NCBI GenBank assembly: GCA_026260175.1
Contig: JAKCWW010001855.1
Location: 14,963 to 46,050, forward strand
Direction of reading: 5' to 3'
Source: Reticulitermes lucifugus
Taxonomy: Eukaryota > Arthropoda > Insecta > Blattodea > Rhinotermitidae
Length of the DNA stretch: 31,088 bases
The notes under the pieces are model-generated. The model was given only the letters and a program-made list of their open reading frames with translations, had not been told where the DNA came from and did no database searches. Position numbers and translations under genes: made by a program. The first letter of the stretch is position 1. Every line of letters begins with the position of its first letter. Below, one piece after another: positions 1-10,499 of this stretch.

Positions 1-56
1 TAGTAAGCGAGCGGCCGAAGACCCACGCCTTAGACCGCACGGCCACTGGGATCGGC
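1..56 (-). repeat. tRNA-derived SINE, 5' head, cut by window edge
   Basis: Read on the minus strand this is the tRNA-like head of a SINE (GCCGATCCCAGTGGCC then the A-box-like GCGGTCTAAGGCG). The same head recurs at 25250-25437 and 27893-28083, in the same orientation. The body lies beyond the left edge, so length and tail cannot be judged. Confidence 0.55.
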
Positions 57-61
57 ATATA

Positions 62-290
62 TTATTAGTTAGGGACGATAAAATCAGATAGGACTAGATG
101 GGCAGAACATGTAATACGCATGGCAGCTATGAAGAATTAGTAGAATACTTAGTCGGATGGGGTGAAGGGAGGGGAGTTCATCGTATAAACTGTAGGACGA
201 GATCTAATACAACTCTTATACCAGACATTATAGAGGCAATATTTGAGTGTGTGGAAGTAGGTTCAGAGGTGGATAGCTACTTATGAACAT
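62..290 (+). pseudogene. LINE reverse transcriptase C-terminal relic
   Basis: A plus-strand frame from about position 77 reads IKSDRTRWAEHVIRMA, then hits several stops. It matches the IKS-RRMRWAGHVARMG type segment near the C-terminus of many insect LINE reverse transcriptases; a better preserved copy lies at 4559-4759. The following ORF (98-286) uses another frame and is not credible as a gene. No catalytic part of the RT is present, so this is a short decayed 3' fragment. Confidence 0.55.
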
Positions 291-1855
291 GGTAGAGAAC
301 ATTCGGGTTTCAAAGAAACAGGGCGTCTCTTTGAGTAGCTTTGCTACTATTAGCTTCTCAGAGACTCTGCACCATGGAGATTTTTTGTTTTTTATGCATT
401 TAAAATTAGTTTTACTTCTTGGGCTAATACATCAAAGCTTTAGCAACTGTCTTCCAATATTAAGTAAATTAAACTACGTCCTCTCTTGAATTAGTTGTCC
501 GCTTGTAGGAGAGTTTGAAAATTGCAAAAAGCGACTATTAGCTTCGTCATATCTGTCCCCCTTTCGTCCCTCTCCTCGCATGGAACAACTCGACTCCAAC
601 TGGTTGGACTTTCATGAAATTTAACATTTGAGCACTTTCCAAAATGTAACGAGAAAATTCAGGTTTATTAAAACCTGACAACAATAACAGATGCTTACAT
701 GGAGACCAATGTAAATTTATGATAATATCTCGCTGAATTCTTCCTACAATGAGAAATGTTTAGGACAAAAGCTGTAGAGAAAATCAAACCACACATTTTC
801 TGTTCAATAACATTTTTCCGAGAATCATGCCTGTTATGAGATAATATGGAAAAGTATGGTAGAGCCAGACAGGCCACAGACGAGAATATAATATGGCGCA
901 TTCTCTTTGTTTGCTGAAACATATAGAAACACACCCGGAATATTTAATACTTGTTGCTTTTTCACGGCAAAAATACTGAGGCGAAAGCGCCTCAATGTTA
1001 GGTTATGCGTACATTGCCTGTCTTGTTTACACTACAAGTTTTTTTCGATAAAACCTATTTTAATATCATATTTCCATCTACGAATTTTCTGTATCGCATT
1101 GGACTTTCTTCGAAAAGCACTTCCAGGAAGCATGTCTTATCTGACCACAATTACTAGACGATACAGTGGCTACAAACACGCCGATAACCTTAATGTGATT
1201 CCCCGCAATCTAGTGTAAATGTCAAGGTTGTTTCAAACGATATGGACCCCTCTGCTTATGTCACCTATCTCAGTCTCGATCAACTTGTGTCTTCTGTTTC
1301 CGGTTTGTCCTTGATCTGCGCTATGCAGTAACCCCTTGCTGACTCTCAACTTCGTAGGGTCAGTCTGTGATGTTTATGAAACAATTTAACAGACGCTCCT
1401 GGCGACGGGGTACAAGCCAAGAATTTGGGCCCTTCTGGATGTTCATGCCTAACATTCTTACTTCATTTATTTACTTGCCTGTTCAGTAGCAGACTAAAAG
1501 GACCGTTGAACTTTCAGCCTTAAATTTTTGAACATAAAATCTACTGTGAGAACAATTGCAATGTATATGCAACATTATTTACCTATACAACAAACAAACA
1601 AACAAATTGTTAGCCGTTAGTGACTAGAAACGTTTTGACCTTGATTGTTGTAACAAGCCAGAAAAGAATTGAGTTAACTCGCACACGAAACATGCACTTC
1701 ATCCTGACGTCTTTCAGTCTATGTACGTATAGTTCTCGTCATAAAGAGCTTTTTGTTTGACTCCCGCTTTTTCGTCCTCTGACAAGGTCATAGCTTTTCT
1801 CTTAATCGTCCTTGTAAATCCATAAGCGTTGTCTTTCTTTAAAAGTCAACATTTT
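291..1855. other. unrecognised non-coding stretch
   Basis: I see no supported gene. ORFs here are short, mutually overlapping and lack recognisable motifs. A small perfect hairpin (TGAGGCG, loop AAAG, CGCCTCA) lies at 977-994. The segment around 505-620 has the texture of an old repeat, but I could not assign it. Confidence 0.5.
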
Positions 1856-1857
1856 CT

Positions 1858-1985
1858 CAGCTAGTCAAGAAATTCCCAGTATTTTGTGGAACCTTAACGT
1901 TGTTCAGAAGGTCAAATATTCGTCTGTATTCTGAGCCAGATTAATCCAGTCCATGCACTTCTGTTCTCTTTCTTCAGTACCTAGT
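1858..1985 (-). repeat. short relic of the LINE 3' end seen at 4285-4800
   Basis: The run CTAGTCAAGAAATT at about 1861 followed by a 'tttgtggaacc' block matches the equivalent blocks at 4338-4370. The region then diverges, with similarity returning in the 'ccatgcacttct' block. Judged by eye only; orientation is inferred from the better preserved copy. Confidence 0.4.
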
Positions 1986-2300
1986 GTAATATTATTTTTT
2001 CGGCTATAAACGAGTTCGTTAAAATACCGTAAGCAAATAAAGTAGCACATCATTCACTTTAATACCAAATATAGGCCTAATTTTTTTTTTACCTACAGGT
2101 CTAAGACAACTGGACTCATTGCAACACCAAGGGTTTAAGCTTAAGTTTCAAGTCTTTTTACTGTTACCGCTTTCTGTTTCTGTCGCAACTGCTACCAAAC
2201 TCGCGATCTATCCTTACCAACTCGTAACTGGCTAAAGTGACGTCAGTCTAGTAACCGTTTGTAAATATATTGTGGTCGTTTTTATATTGTTTATTCCGTG
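1986..2300. other. unrecognised AT-rich spacer
   Basis: I see no gene, RNA or clear repeat here, apart from homopolymer T and A runs. Confidence 0.4.
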
Positions 2301-2303
2301 CAA

Positions 2304-2944
2304 CATAATATGCTTCTTACTATTAAGAACCAACAATTTGCACATAAAGTTATATATGAAAATATGCAATCTTCAGTCCGATATGTATCGGCCTTCGAAC
2401 GCCATCTTCAGGGGGAAAACTTAAAACATGTGAATGTTAATTATCTCAATCAATTATGGATTGACATAAAATTAAGCCAATATATTATGGGTTGAAGTAA
2501 TTTTAGCTGTTCGTATGCCAACGATAAACTATAGCAATCTATCTAACAAGTGGAATTCCAAATACGTAAAGGCCACTGTGCCATATTCTGCAATATCAAC
2601 GTGCCTGTTATTACAAATGCATCATAAACTAAGATTACAAAAGTATTTACTAAACTTTTACGGCTTCTGCTAACCACATAACAACTACATTACGGATTTT
2701 AGTCATATATGTAATCTGCTGATGTAATCTATATTATAATAAGTAGCGATATTGTGATGTCACATTATTTTGCCTATATACATGAAAACTGGCTTCATTA
2801 GGTTTTAAATTCAACATGTTTTAGGCGTTGCACCCTGAAGATGGCCGTCGAACACCGAAAGATATAGGCGTGAAGATTGCATATTTTTTACACATACTTC
2901 GTATTTGCAAATTGTTGTTCTTTAATAATGAGAAGCCTAATGAG
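2304..2944. mobile_element. foldback MITE-like element with ~110-bp inverted arms
   Basis: The left arm (about 2304-2419) and the right arm (about 2830-2944) are imperfect reverse complements. Shared blocks include CAACAATTTGCA / TGCAAATTGTTG, ATATGCAATCTTCA / TGAAGATTGCATAT and GCCATCTTCAGGG / CCCTGAAGATGGC. The AT-rich interior of about 410 bp has no transposase ORF, so the element is non-autonomous. I could not find a convincing target-site duplication. The ORF at 2298-2495 simply covers the left arm. Confidence 0.6.
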
Positions 2945-3420
2945 GTCGTATTCGTAAATATTTGCTAACATAATAAACGACGGGATATTGAGTGAATAAA
3001 AAATCACTTTCAAGATCTTATATCTATGGTTTACATTCATAAGACATATTATTTAAAATCAGAAAATATCTTAACGAAATAAATAGTATTTCTCATAATC
3101 TGGGTTATCAGAAAGCAGAAGGGCGCACAGTGGTATATGCCCCTGCCCCCGGATGTTAGATATATGCCAGTGTTGAAAGTTGTACAAATATAAGAATCGC
3201 TAAAACAGCAAACCGTGACATATCCTTCAGCTAGGAATGAAACTAATGGAGCAGAATCGTTTCTGCAGAGTTGATATTTATTCATCAGTCCCAGAAATCC
3301 ACCGCCTTTTGGAAAAGAATTGTTAACTCCTTCTTCGTAAAATTGCACTGTTTTACCCAGTACTAATTTAGGTGAATTTTATGATAAGTCATAAAGCTCA
3401 TTGTAACAGAAGATTAGTCT
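2945..3420. other. unrecognised non-coding stretch
   Basis: The region is AT-rich. A 99-codon minus-strand ORF (3049-3348) has no recognisable domain, and nothing around it supports a promoter or splice structure. I treat it as chance. Confidence 0.4.
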
Positions 3421-3439
3421 CTTCTGGGATGTAACTGCA

Positions 3440-3600
3440 TGCAGTATGGTAAAAATTTACCGACATTTCGGAGGAATGTCAGGTTATCCTGAAGATGGAG
3501 GCAGTGATTACCTCCAAAACGTGGCAGACTTCATGACGTCACATCACAGGAGACGGTAATCGTCGCAGTCAAAGCCATGAGGACTTCAAACTTTACGACA
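3440..3600 (+). repeat. short dispersed repeat with CTGAAGATGGAGG hairpin
   Basis: The core CTGAAGATGGAGG (3489-3501), a 9-nt spacer, then CCTCCAAAACGT forms a small stem (GGAGG/CCTCC). Related cores occur at 23309-23386 and 26299-26334. Flanking CACAGGAGACGGTAATCG and the 'catgaggacttcaaac' block look like part of the same repeat unit. The edges are approximate. Confidence 0.45.
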
Positions 3601-4280
3601 AACTCTTTAAACTAAATTAAAAACGATCTATTACATGCATAAAATAGCTTACCTGCTTTAACACAAAATTCTCTGCCGAGCATTGTGGTGCAGTATTAGG
3701 CTCTAGACCTTTACAGCCAATCGGAAAGAGGCCGACCTTTATCTCGGCCACGCCGTCAATCATTCTTACTGCAGTCTATCGTGGTGTTCCTATAGAACCA
3801 CGAGAACTTCACGACCTCTTCTTTTCAAATACATTCCAATTCATTTTCACCATTTATCCTAAAAATAAAGCTGTATATTCTGTGTTGCAGAGAGTATGAT
3901 GAAACGAAACAAAAATATTAAGACACGGCGTTTTATTCCACCTATTTAGGTCTCACAGGGAACAGTATTATTAATCTATACAGCATTAAGCGATTGAGTT
4001 TTCTGTGAGGCTGAAAATGAATTTTCAGACAATATTTATGCGAACTTCTCTCACCAGACGACAACTGTGGCTGAAGTGATCACCTGCAGTACTCTAAGAC
4101 GTCCTTAAGGTGATTGGAATAATTTACTTTCTGTCAGTTGCACAATGACTTGTACGTGGATTGGATATTAGACCCGTCCTTTCGGAACTAACTTTCTAAG
4201 TGGGTTTCGTTGCGAACTTGTGCGTCTCTGCCCTCTTGTCATTATTTCACTCCGATCTCTATGCATTTTGGCTTTTATAA
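3601..4280. other. unrecognised non-coding stretch
   Basis: No gene is supported. A GC-richer patch at 3715-3765 may be a decayed repeat, but I see no clear tRNA-like boxes in it. Confidence 0.4.
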
Positions 4281-4284
4281 TAAC

Positions 4285-4800
4285 CAACAAACTCCATGGA
4301 GCAGATTCCTTCCTGAGAAGCTAACAGGTCGTCGGCTAGTCAAGAAATTTCCCGCCTTTTATGGAACCCGAAGGTTTATTACCGCATTTACAAGCGCCCC
4401 CACGTAACCCTCTCCTGAAACAGATCAACCCATTCCATGCTCCCACATCCCACTTCTTGAAAACCCATTTTAATATTATCTTGCCATCTACGCCTAGGTC
4501 TTTCAAGTGGTCTCTTTCCCTCAGGTCACCCGACCGAAACCCTGTATGCACCTCTCATCTATCCCATACAGGCCACATGCCCTGCCCATTTCATTCTTCT
4601 GGATTTGATCAACGGAATAATATTTGGTGAGGAGTAGAGATCATAAAGCTTCTCGTTATGTAGTCTTCTCCACTCACCTGTTACCTCGTCTTTCTTAGGC
4701 TCAAATATCCTCCTCAACATCCTATTCTCGAACACCCTGAGTCCAGGTTCCTCCCTCAATGTGAGAGACTAAGTTTCACACCCATAAAAATCAAAAGGCA
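4285..4800 (-). pseudogene. LINE 3' end: reverse transcriptase C-terminus, decayed
   Basis: On the minus strand the frame through 4759-4559 reads REEPGLRVFENRMLRRIF, then DEVTGEWRRLHNEKLYDLYS, SPNIIPLIKSRRMKWAGHVA and CMG. The same frame continues, broken by three stops, through MRGAYRVSVG, PEGKRPLERPRRRWQDNIKM and EVGCGSMEWVDL. After a frameshift it gives ALVNAVINLRVP and KAGNFLTSRRPVS. This is the characteristic C-terminal tail of an insect LINE (endonuclease/RT ORF), and no catalytic domain is left. The plus-strand reading beginning MEPEGLLPHLQAP is the antisense of this tail and is a known trap for gene predictors in cockroach and termite genomes. Stops and the frameshift show the copy is dead. 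Confidence 0.8.
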
Positions 4801-5540
4801 AAATTGTACCTCTATATATCTCTAATCAAAACTTGACTTTCTGAATTGCGTTTTGGATTGGTAACTAGGTAAATGGAATTATTTTCCTGAAGAGGGGGAG
4901 CGGGAAGTGGCCGGGAAGTGAATTGACAGAATGAGTAGATTTATATCTCCACTTCACCACATGCCTTCGTAGCAGACACAGAGACAACTTTACCTTTACT
5001 TTTCTGTTGGATAATACTGACCACTCATGTATATGATCATTCGAAAGTTCTCAGATACGACAGAAACTTCCAGCGTATAGAATTTCAAAGAGAAGCGTGA
5101 CGTGTGCTAAAATAAGTATTTTAGGCCGCATATTTCTTCATCATACCACGAGTTGTTAAGATGGACTAAACTGTATTTCTTGACAAATTCCCCGGCCCCT
5201 ACCTTCTCAAGAAGGGCTTTCTGTTCCGTGACCTTTGTTACACGTTTTCGTTCCCAGTAAATATGGTTCCTGTGTAAAACATCGTAACGTGATTTTTCTT
5301 ACGGCAAACAGTTTCTAGCCCTTGCCAACACAAGAAGGAAAACTAATCCTTGTCGGTTTTTCGGACATCTTTGTTTATTACATCGCCTTCACTTTTAAAA
5401 TACGTAACAATTTTCGAGAGACATAAAAAACACAAAATTAGCTTACCAGAATTGAGGATTTCACAGCGGTGATCCTAAAGATCAAAATCTTCTTGAGTGT
5501 TGGACAGTGTACATTGGTAAATTTACCACTGAACAAGGCG
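4801..5540. other. unrecognised non-coding stretch
   Basis: No gene is supported. The patch at 4950-5010 (ccacatgccttcgtagcag) may be the 3' untranslated remainder of a retroelement. The rest is plain AT-rich DNA. Confidence 0.35.
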
Positions 5541-5556
5541 TAACATTCCAGAAGAG

Positions 5557-5808
5557 ATGGAGCTCATCCCCTCAGTTTCTCAAGGATGGCTGTTTCTTGC
5601 AGTTACCTACGATCTCGCACATCCCAGCTTCTCAACCATGACTCTGTTCCATGCAGGTAGCTATTTTCTTGCACATTCCAATTTCTCAACGATGACCGTA
5701 TTCCGTGCAGTAAGCTATCTTTCTGTAAATCCAATGATTAATTCTGATTCCGAATCGCATCTTCGTATCTCACATTTTAGTCTTAGATACGTGGAAGAAC
5801 TGGAGTAA
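5557..5808 (+). repeat. 52-54-bp imperfect tandem repeat, open in one frame
   Basis: Three degenerate units start near 5579, 5631 and 5685, each beginning CTCAA(G/C)(G/C)ATG. The second spacing is a multiple of three, and an 83-codon frame stays open through all units, so the translation repeats (FSTMTLFHAGSYFLAHS, then FSTMTVFRAVSYLSVN). No signal peptide, known domain, promoter or splice sites are seen. It is most likely a minisatellite with a fortuitous ORF, though a small exon cannot be excluded. Confidence 0.4.
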
Positions 5809-8020
5809 TTTTAATCCTATTTGATAATAAATAGATGATACTGCTGTACAGTTTGGTCATCTGGGAGGTTACGTTGTGCTTGTGAGGGACTAGTTCCCAA
5901 AGTTTCGAATAATCATATTTCCTCAATCTTCAGGTTCGCGTAGATTTGTATTTTAATTGCCTTTTTTCTTTTATGTCTACAGATTGTAATTGTTATTCCT
6001 ACGAACTAATTACACCACGTGGAGAAACCAGAAGATGACTTTTATTTGCATAGGTCTTTCAGATCAAGGTTAATAGTATATACGTTCTGCGGAAGGCCAC
6101 GAAACGGAACGAAATGGATCCTTAATTTGAACGGGAAGTTACTGAAGTGACTCAGCTTATATTTATTTCAGTGCTGTTGATGAAAAATGTATGTTAGTGC
6201 CATGACGTGTATGAAATAATAGCTATTTATATATCATTAAGTTAATGAATCCAGCTCATAAACTTGTTGCATCAGATAGTATCTTATGAATAATGTGTAC
6301 GATCTTAATGACGTCATCTGTGGAATTAAACACTCAATTTATTAGTATCCTTGGAAAGCAAGTCCTATTTTACATTCAGTTTACAAAGTTATACTAAAAC
6401 CAGTTACTTGTGTGATTACCTCTGCTTGCATTTTCAACCATTTGTTTATTTTACGAATCTATGAATATTCGACGCTAATTTTCATCATTTTAAAGTCAAG
6501 ACGGAGGCGGAAATTATTTCTCGGATTATCGATAATATTTAACGTTAAACTACATTGCGCTTCTTAGAAGAAACTGTAATTAATCACAGTCACTCTTATT
6601 TAAATGTTTGTTAAGAATCATCAACGCAAAGAGATTAATATAGGTCTGTATGTTATAACAAACCCTTTTACTTATAATAATTTTCGACATTATTCTGCCA
6701 TCTTTAAATGTACAACACTTTTACTGTCGTCAACACTACACAGTAGTGAAATTAATTCTTAAGGATGATATAGTAATTTTCATCCGTGCCTTAAGTAGTT
6801 TACAAGAATGTTTAAACTTCACGATACACAACCTGAAAAGAATGAAAAGAAACTGCCCCAGAATGTGTTATGCGCCACGTGCAGTCGTGGCGTTTTGATC
6901 TTAATGTGTCTGAACTCAGAGCGAGACACGTGAAAGCACCTTCTCTTCCTGATTTACTGATTTATTTTCAGCACATAAATTATAAATTACATGGAAATAT
7001 GGGAAAGAAAACCAGTATCTCTTAGTAACAAAGAAGTATGACAAATGTTAAATGTTTCTCTGATGAATACTGCTCTTTATGAAATTTCATGTCCTTTCAG
7101 CCGTGACTGGGATATGATGCCATGATGTTTAGTATAAATTTGTCACCTTTTAGAGCAACCTCTCCCACTTTTATACCCTAACCATCCAGGCAGTACGCTT
7201 CTCCAAAATCAATGTTTTTCCCTTAATACATGACGTCATATTTCAGGGTATGGTAAATTTAAAGGCATCTTTAAACATAATTCTGTATAAACACTAGGTC
7301 TCTTTTTTATTCGTTTGTTTTGCCGGTGTTGGTGACAAATTCACCCAACTGACTAGATATGTAAACTATGACGTTTCGTTTGTTTGTATGATAAATTCCA
7401 CATCCGACAGGCTATGGAGCCTAGCATGGATTAATGGAATGTATAAGACAGTGAATAAAGTGAATAAAGTGAATATCCTTGCAGTTTAACTTTATGTCGC
7501 AGTGATGGCAGTACAGGTAAAACAAACACGTTTGTGAGACTGCAAGACACTGCACTGTGATATTTGATAAGGATGCGCCTGGTACAATATTGTAGAGGCA
7601 TTTAAGAAAAGCATTCGCAGTGGCTTTAAAATAATTTTTTCAATGGTTTGCAATAAAACAATATCTATAGCGGATATAATTCTTCAAAATTTACGTTATT
7701 AAAACTCCATAATTTCTGAACACTGCTGATAAATGGATGGTTTGAGGAAAATTATATAGAAAAGAGAAAAAGACTGTAATTCACATGTTAAACTTGTTTT
7801 ATTGTTTCTTTCTCTCTTATGCACAAGCTGATCTTTAGTTCTTTTGTGGCTCTCATCAAATCACGGCGAAAAATCCCAGCCCTCCTACAGCAATTAAGTT
7901 CCATATTTTATGTTTTTTAACATTTTTCTTTATATACGTTTTGATCTCTGACTTTGTAGAAATTCCTCTGAATACTCACCTTTTTCATTGGCAGTAAATT
8001 TGTGAGGAATTCATCACTAA
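5809..8020. other. long AT-rich spacer downstream of gene A
   Basis: I find no gene, RNA or clear transposon. A 9-bp direct repeat (GTGAATAAA, about 2.7 copies) lies at 7451-7476. The segment is the 3' flank of the minus-strand peptide cluster. No further MAKY-type micro-exon or Gly/His-rich exon was found on either strand here. Confidence 0.45.
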
Positions 8021-8026
8021 AATTGC

Positions 8027-8046
8027 TTTATTATGAGTTTTTTATT
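8027..8046 (-). terminator. polyadenylation signals of gene A
   Basis: Two AATAAA hexamers are read on the minus strand, at 8046-8041 and 8032-8027. The first overlaps the stop codon region, which implies a very short 3' UTR. Confidence 0.55.
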
Positions 8047-8372
8047 CATATATGCCATTTTCTCCGTGCTTGCCTGTCCTCACGCCACCATGGTTTCCAC
8101 CACGTCCACGTTTCCCTCCTCCCGATCCTCCATGGACTTCTCCTAATCCAACAGGGCCGACACCAATTCCACCTTTTTGCTTCTACCCCATCTACCATGT
8201 CCTCCACCAAGTCACGTTGGCCTCGAAGACCGCCATAGACTTCTCGAAGTCCACCATGGCCTCCTCCCCTTTCAACATGTCCTCCACCTAATCCTCCTCC
8301 AGTGCTGCCTGCACCATAAACTAATGAAGAAGTGGCAATGCATACAGCAAGAATCAGTAGATATAATCCTAG
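8046..8372 (-). CDS. gene A exon 2: secreted Gly-rich peptide with frame-shifted Trp/Arg-rich tail
   Basis: Exon 2 follows a T-rich acceptor (TTTTTGCAG, AG at 8374-8373). Joined in phase 0 to the MAKYK exon at 10409-10423 it gives a 113-residue protein. It starts with a signal-peptide core (LGLYLLILAVCIATSS), likely cleaved near LVYGAG/S, followed by a Gly/His-rich stretch (STGGGLGGGHVERGGGHGGL). After about residue 60 the open frame changes character to a basic, Trp-rich tail with CRPC, WWKPWW and RRKWHI. The GGN codon pattern and an internal repeat (LREVYGG / LGEVHGG) continue in other frames. Two single-base losses explain this, one near 8209-8214 and one in the A5 run at 8174-8178. It is therefore a recently frame-disrupted paralogue, a sequencing-indel artefact, or a gene with a novel C-terminus. 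The family role is unknown: extracellular, by signal peptide. Confidence 0.65.
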   Translation of the reverse strand, partial: LGLYLLILAVCIATSSLVYGAGSTGGGLGGGHVERGGGHGGLREVYGGLRGQRDLVEDMVDGVEAKRWNWCRPCWIRRSPWRIGRRETWTWWKPWWREDRQARRKWHI

Positions 8373-8759
8373 CTGCAAAAATAATATTAATCCTATGATT
8401 AAACTCTCTGAAAATTGGTTTATATTTAGCTCATAACTAATGTGTAGAACGTAATGTCTATTGTCACGACAGAACATGGAGTCAAGTAACATCAATTTGC
8501 TCTAATAAGTAAACTTGTTACAGAGGCTAATGCACTCAATAGCGAAAATTTAATGACAAATACAGCACTTTAATATTTATTGTTTTCTATACATATGTTA
8601 GAAATTCTACAAATTTTCTAAAAATCTAGACGCCACCTCCAAATTCTATGCGCCGGAAGGGTGGGGCGAAGCATATTGCATGCTCAGAACACCGAAATAT
8701 TGGAAGACACCGTGAAATGTAGTCGCCCAGGCGACCTGGCGCCCGGGATTTGTGCATCC

Positions 8760-9090
8760 CTGAAAAATATAATAGGACAAATTCTTAAACAAATTTCAAC
8801 GACATAAAAAAGGAGATAAAAATAGTCAGTATGAGAGGTTTCTACTCTCATGTTGGAAAATGGGCGAGAATAGAAAAGTGTATGCAGGGCTGATCTGAGG
8901 AAGAAAGAATTGTGATGGCGTGGTATAGAATAGACACGTGTCAATTGAGGAAGTTGAGGAGGGAAGAAGAAAGAAGAGTATATCCCCTATATTTTGGAGA
9001 AGAAAATAGTATTCATTTGGTCTTGAAATGTACGGAAACACAAAGAGAAGGAGGGAAAATTCTGAATAGTAAGCGGGGAAATAATAAATA
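8760..9090 (+). pseudogene. LINE C-terminal zinc-knuckle relic
   Basis: In the frame through 8915 the plus strand reads AWYRIDTCQLRKLRREEERR, then VYPLYFGEENSIHLVLKC and TETQREGGKIL, ending at a stop near 9089; an upstream stop interrupts the frame before the Met. This is the shape of the post-RT segment of Jockey/R1-like LINEs (LRTGxxxLR, CPLCxE, HxLxxC). The HxxxxC half is kept, but the CPLC pair is mutated (YPLY). A short continuation in another frame (TELRNLEKLLCKIG) follows, so the copy is degenerate. It lies antisense inside the gene A intron. Confidence 0.55.
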
Positions 9091-9312
9091 GGTAGCTTAA
9101 AGTACCTAAATTCACTAAAACCATAGAACTGAGAAACCTAGAAAAATTATTATGCAAGATAGGATATAATTGGGGAAGCCAAACAAAATATAATAATGGG
9201 TAGGGCAATAGAATTGAGAAATACTGTAACAGGGGCCGATGGTTTATTTAGTTGCAAATATATTCGTATGTACTGCAAAAATCTTGGTGTTACCAGTCAC
9301 AGTCCTAGTAAG

Positions 9313-9331
9313 ATATATATATATATATATA
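9313..9331. repeat. TA-dinucleotide microsatellite
   Basis: An uninterrupted (TA)n tract is followed by a related TATATGTATA stretch. Confidence 0.85.
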
Positions 9332-9870
9332 TGTATATTTATGACTCAACAAATGAAATATTTATATTTGTTCATTTTAATTGATAATAGTAATAAATAA
9401 GAAGTAACAGAATAATAAATATGGAGACAAGGAAGGAAAACAATAGAAAGATAGCGAAACATTTGCATTTTTAAGTCACGTCCTGTTCACTTATGTAATA
9501 TGAGGTTATGATTTGTGATTTGGACCTTAAATGGTGTATACGGGGTATGTACAATATTTTACGAGTTGTCTTGTGACTGGAAGTACGTGAATATTTTACG
9601 AAAAGTATTCTGAAACGTACTGATGAATACAGTCCTTGGAATTCCACTGTCATTTTTTAGATAGCCATACTGTAGTTACATAGATTATAAAGGTCTCTAC
9701 TACGAGCAATGCTCCTGAAATACTATTCTATTAACTGGTACAAAACATCAAGATTAGACAAAGGTAACACGTGTACTTTATAGAATTCAATGGCGTGTCA
9801 GATTACATATTTAACAGTGGCTTAAAATTTTTTAACAATCTTTAACTCAAAAATTTTGTTTTTGTCATCG

Positions 9871-10082
9871 GAGCAGCTCGTCAGTAGAGTCCTTGGCTAC
9901 AGACTGGAAGACCGGAATTCGATGTCCGGGTAGGGCAAGGATTCTTATCTTTACCATCGCTTCCTAATCTACCCAGTGGCTTGCCTAGCCTCACATACAA
10001 TAGAACTAGGGATATAACACCGTGTAAAATGACCAGAACATGAAGCCTACTAGTCGCCTTCATCTAATTTCAGTGCTATGAA
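9871..10082 (+). repeat. tRNA-derived SINE
   Basis: The tRNA-like head runs from an A-box-like 'agtagagtccttggct' to a B-box-like GGAATTCGATGTCCGGG (9913-9929). A SINE body typical of polyneopteran insects follows ('ggcttgcctagcctcacatacaa', 'acatgaagcctactagtcgcc'). It has no poly(A) tail and is somewhat diverged. It lies in the gene A intron, opposite to the gene. Confidence 0.6.
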
Positions 10083-10408
10083 TGCGCAAAGCTGAACTTC
10101 CACACTCTCGTAAATTTTCATGGCGTGATTTTAAATTTACCTCTGTCTTATTCTTACAGACTTTGCTCCCACTGTGCGGAAAGAAAATATTTGTACGTCT
10201 TGTCAAAAAAGTCGTATTTTTATGACTTTGATGACCCGGACTCTTGGTTTCCCGAAAGGAGGTGTTCGGGACGCCGGGACAAAGCCTGTACGAATTTCAT
10301 CCCTACTGTCACATCTCAATCTCCTTGATCTGATAATACTACGAATACCAGATAACGAGTACAAATTAGTGGAGAATTATGGCAATGGACATTAATTAAT
10401 ACACTTAC

Positions 10409-10423
10409 TTTATACTTTGCCAT
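10409..10423 (-). CDS. gene A exon 1: 5-codon micro-exon MAKYK
   Basis: On the minus strand ATGGCAAAGTATAAA is followed directly by the donor GTAAGT. The coding part is exactly five codons, as in genes B and C (both MAKYL), and joins exon 2 at 8372 in phase 0. A TATA box and a perfect TCAGT initiator sit upstream at arthropod spacing, leaving a 5' UTR of about 43 nt. The exon is invisible to ORF callers; similarity to the sibling exons, donor and promoter support it. Confidence 0.72.
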
Positions 10424-10463
10424 GGCGCTCTCAGACTGGCCTTCAAGGGACGTCAGAGCTGTC

Positions 10464-10496
10464 ACTGATCAGCGTATGTGGCTAACGGTATAAATA
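10464..10496 (-). promoter_or_regulatory. core promoter of gene A (TATA + TCAGT initiator)
   Basis: TATTTATA (10496-10489) and TCAGT (10468-10464) are spaced 30 nt from the TATA start to the initiator A. This is the standard arthropod RNA polymerase II geometry. The predicted transcription start is about 10466. Confidence 0.6.
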
Positions 10497-10499
10497 CGA

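Larger units (their letters stand above)
8373..10408 (-). other. intron of gene A (phase 0, 2036 bp)
   Basis: The donor GTAAGT (10408-10403) and the acceptor TTTTTGCAG are both canonical. The intron holds a decayed LINE end (8760-9090), a TA microsatellite (9313-9331) and a SINE (9871-10082). The rest, including a GC-rich patch at 8640-8760, is unassigned. Confidence 0.6.

Noticed and set aside
98..286. 62-codon ORF at the left edge
   Set aside because: A different frame of the same stretch gives a LINE RT relic; this frame has no motif.
4361..4630. Plus-strand ORF starting MEPEGLLPHLQAP
   Set aside because: It is the antisense of a decayed LINE RT C-terminus (4285-4800), a frequent false gene in cockroach and termite annotation.
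8052..8291. Pro-rich plus-strand ORF
   Set aside because: Antisense of the Gly codons of gene A exon 2; no signal, promoter or splice context on the plus strand.
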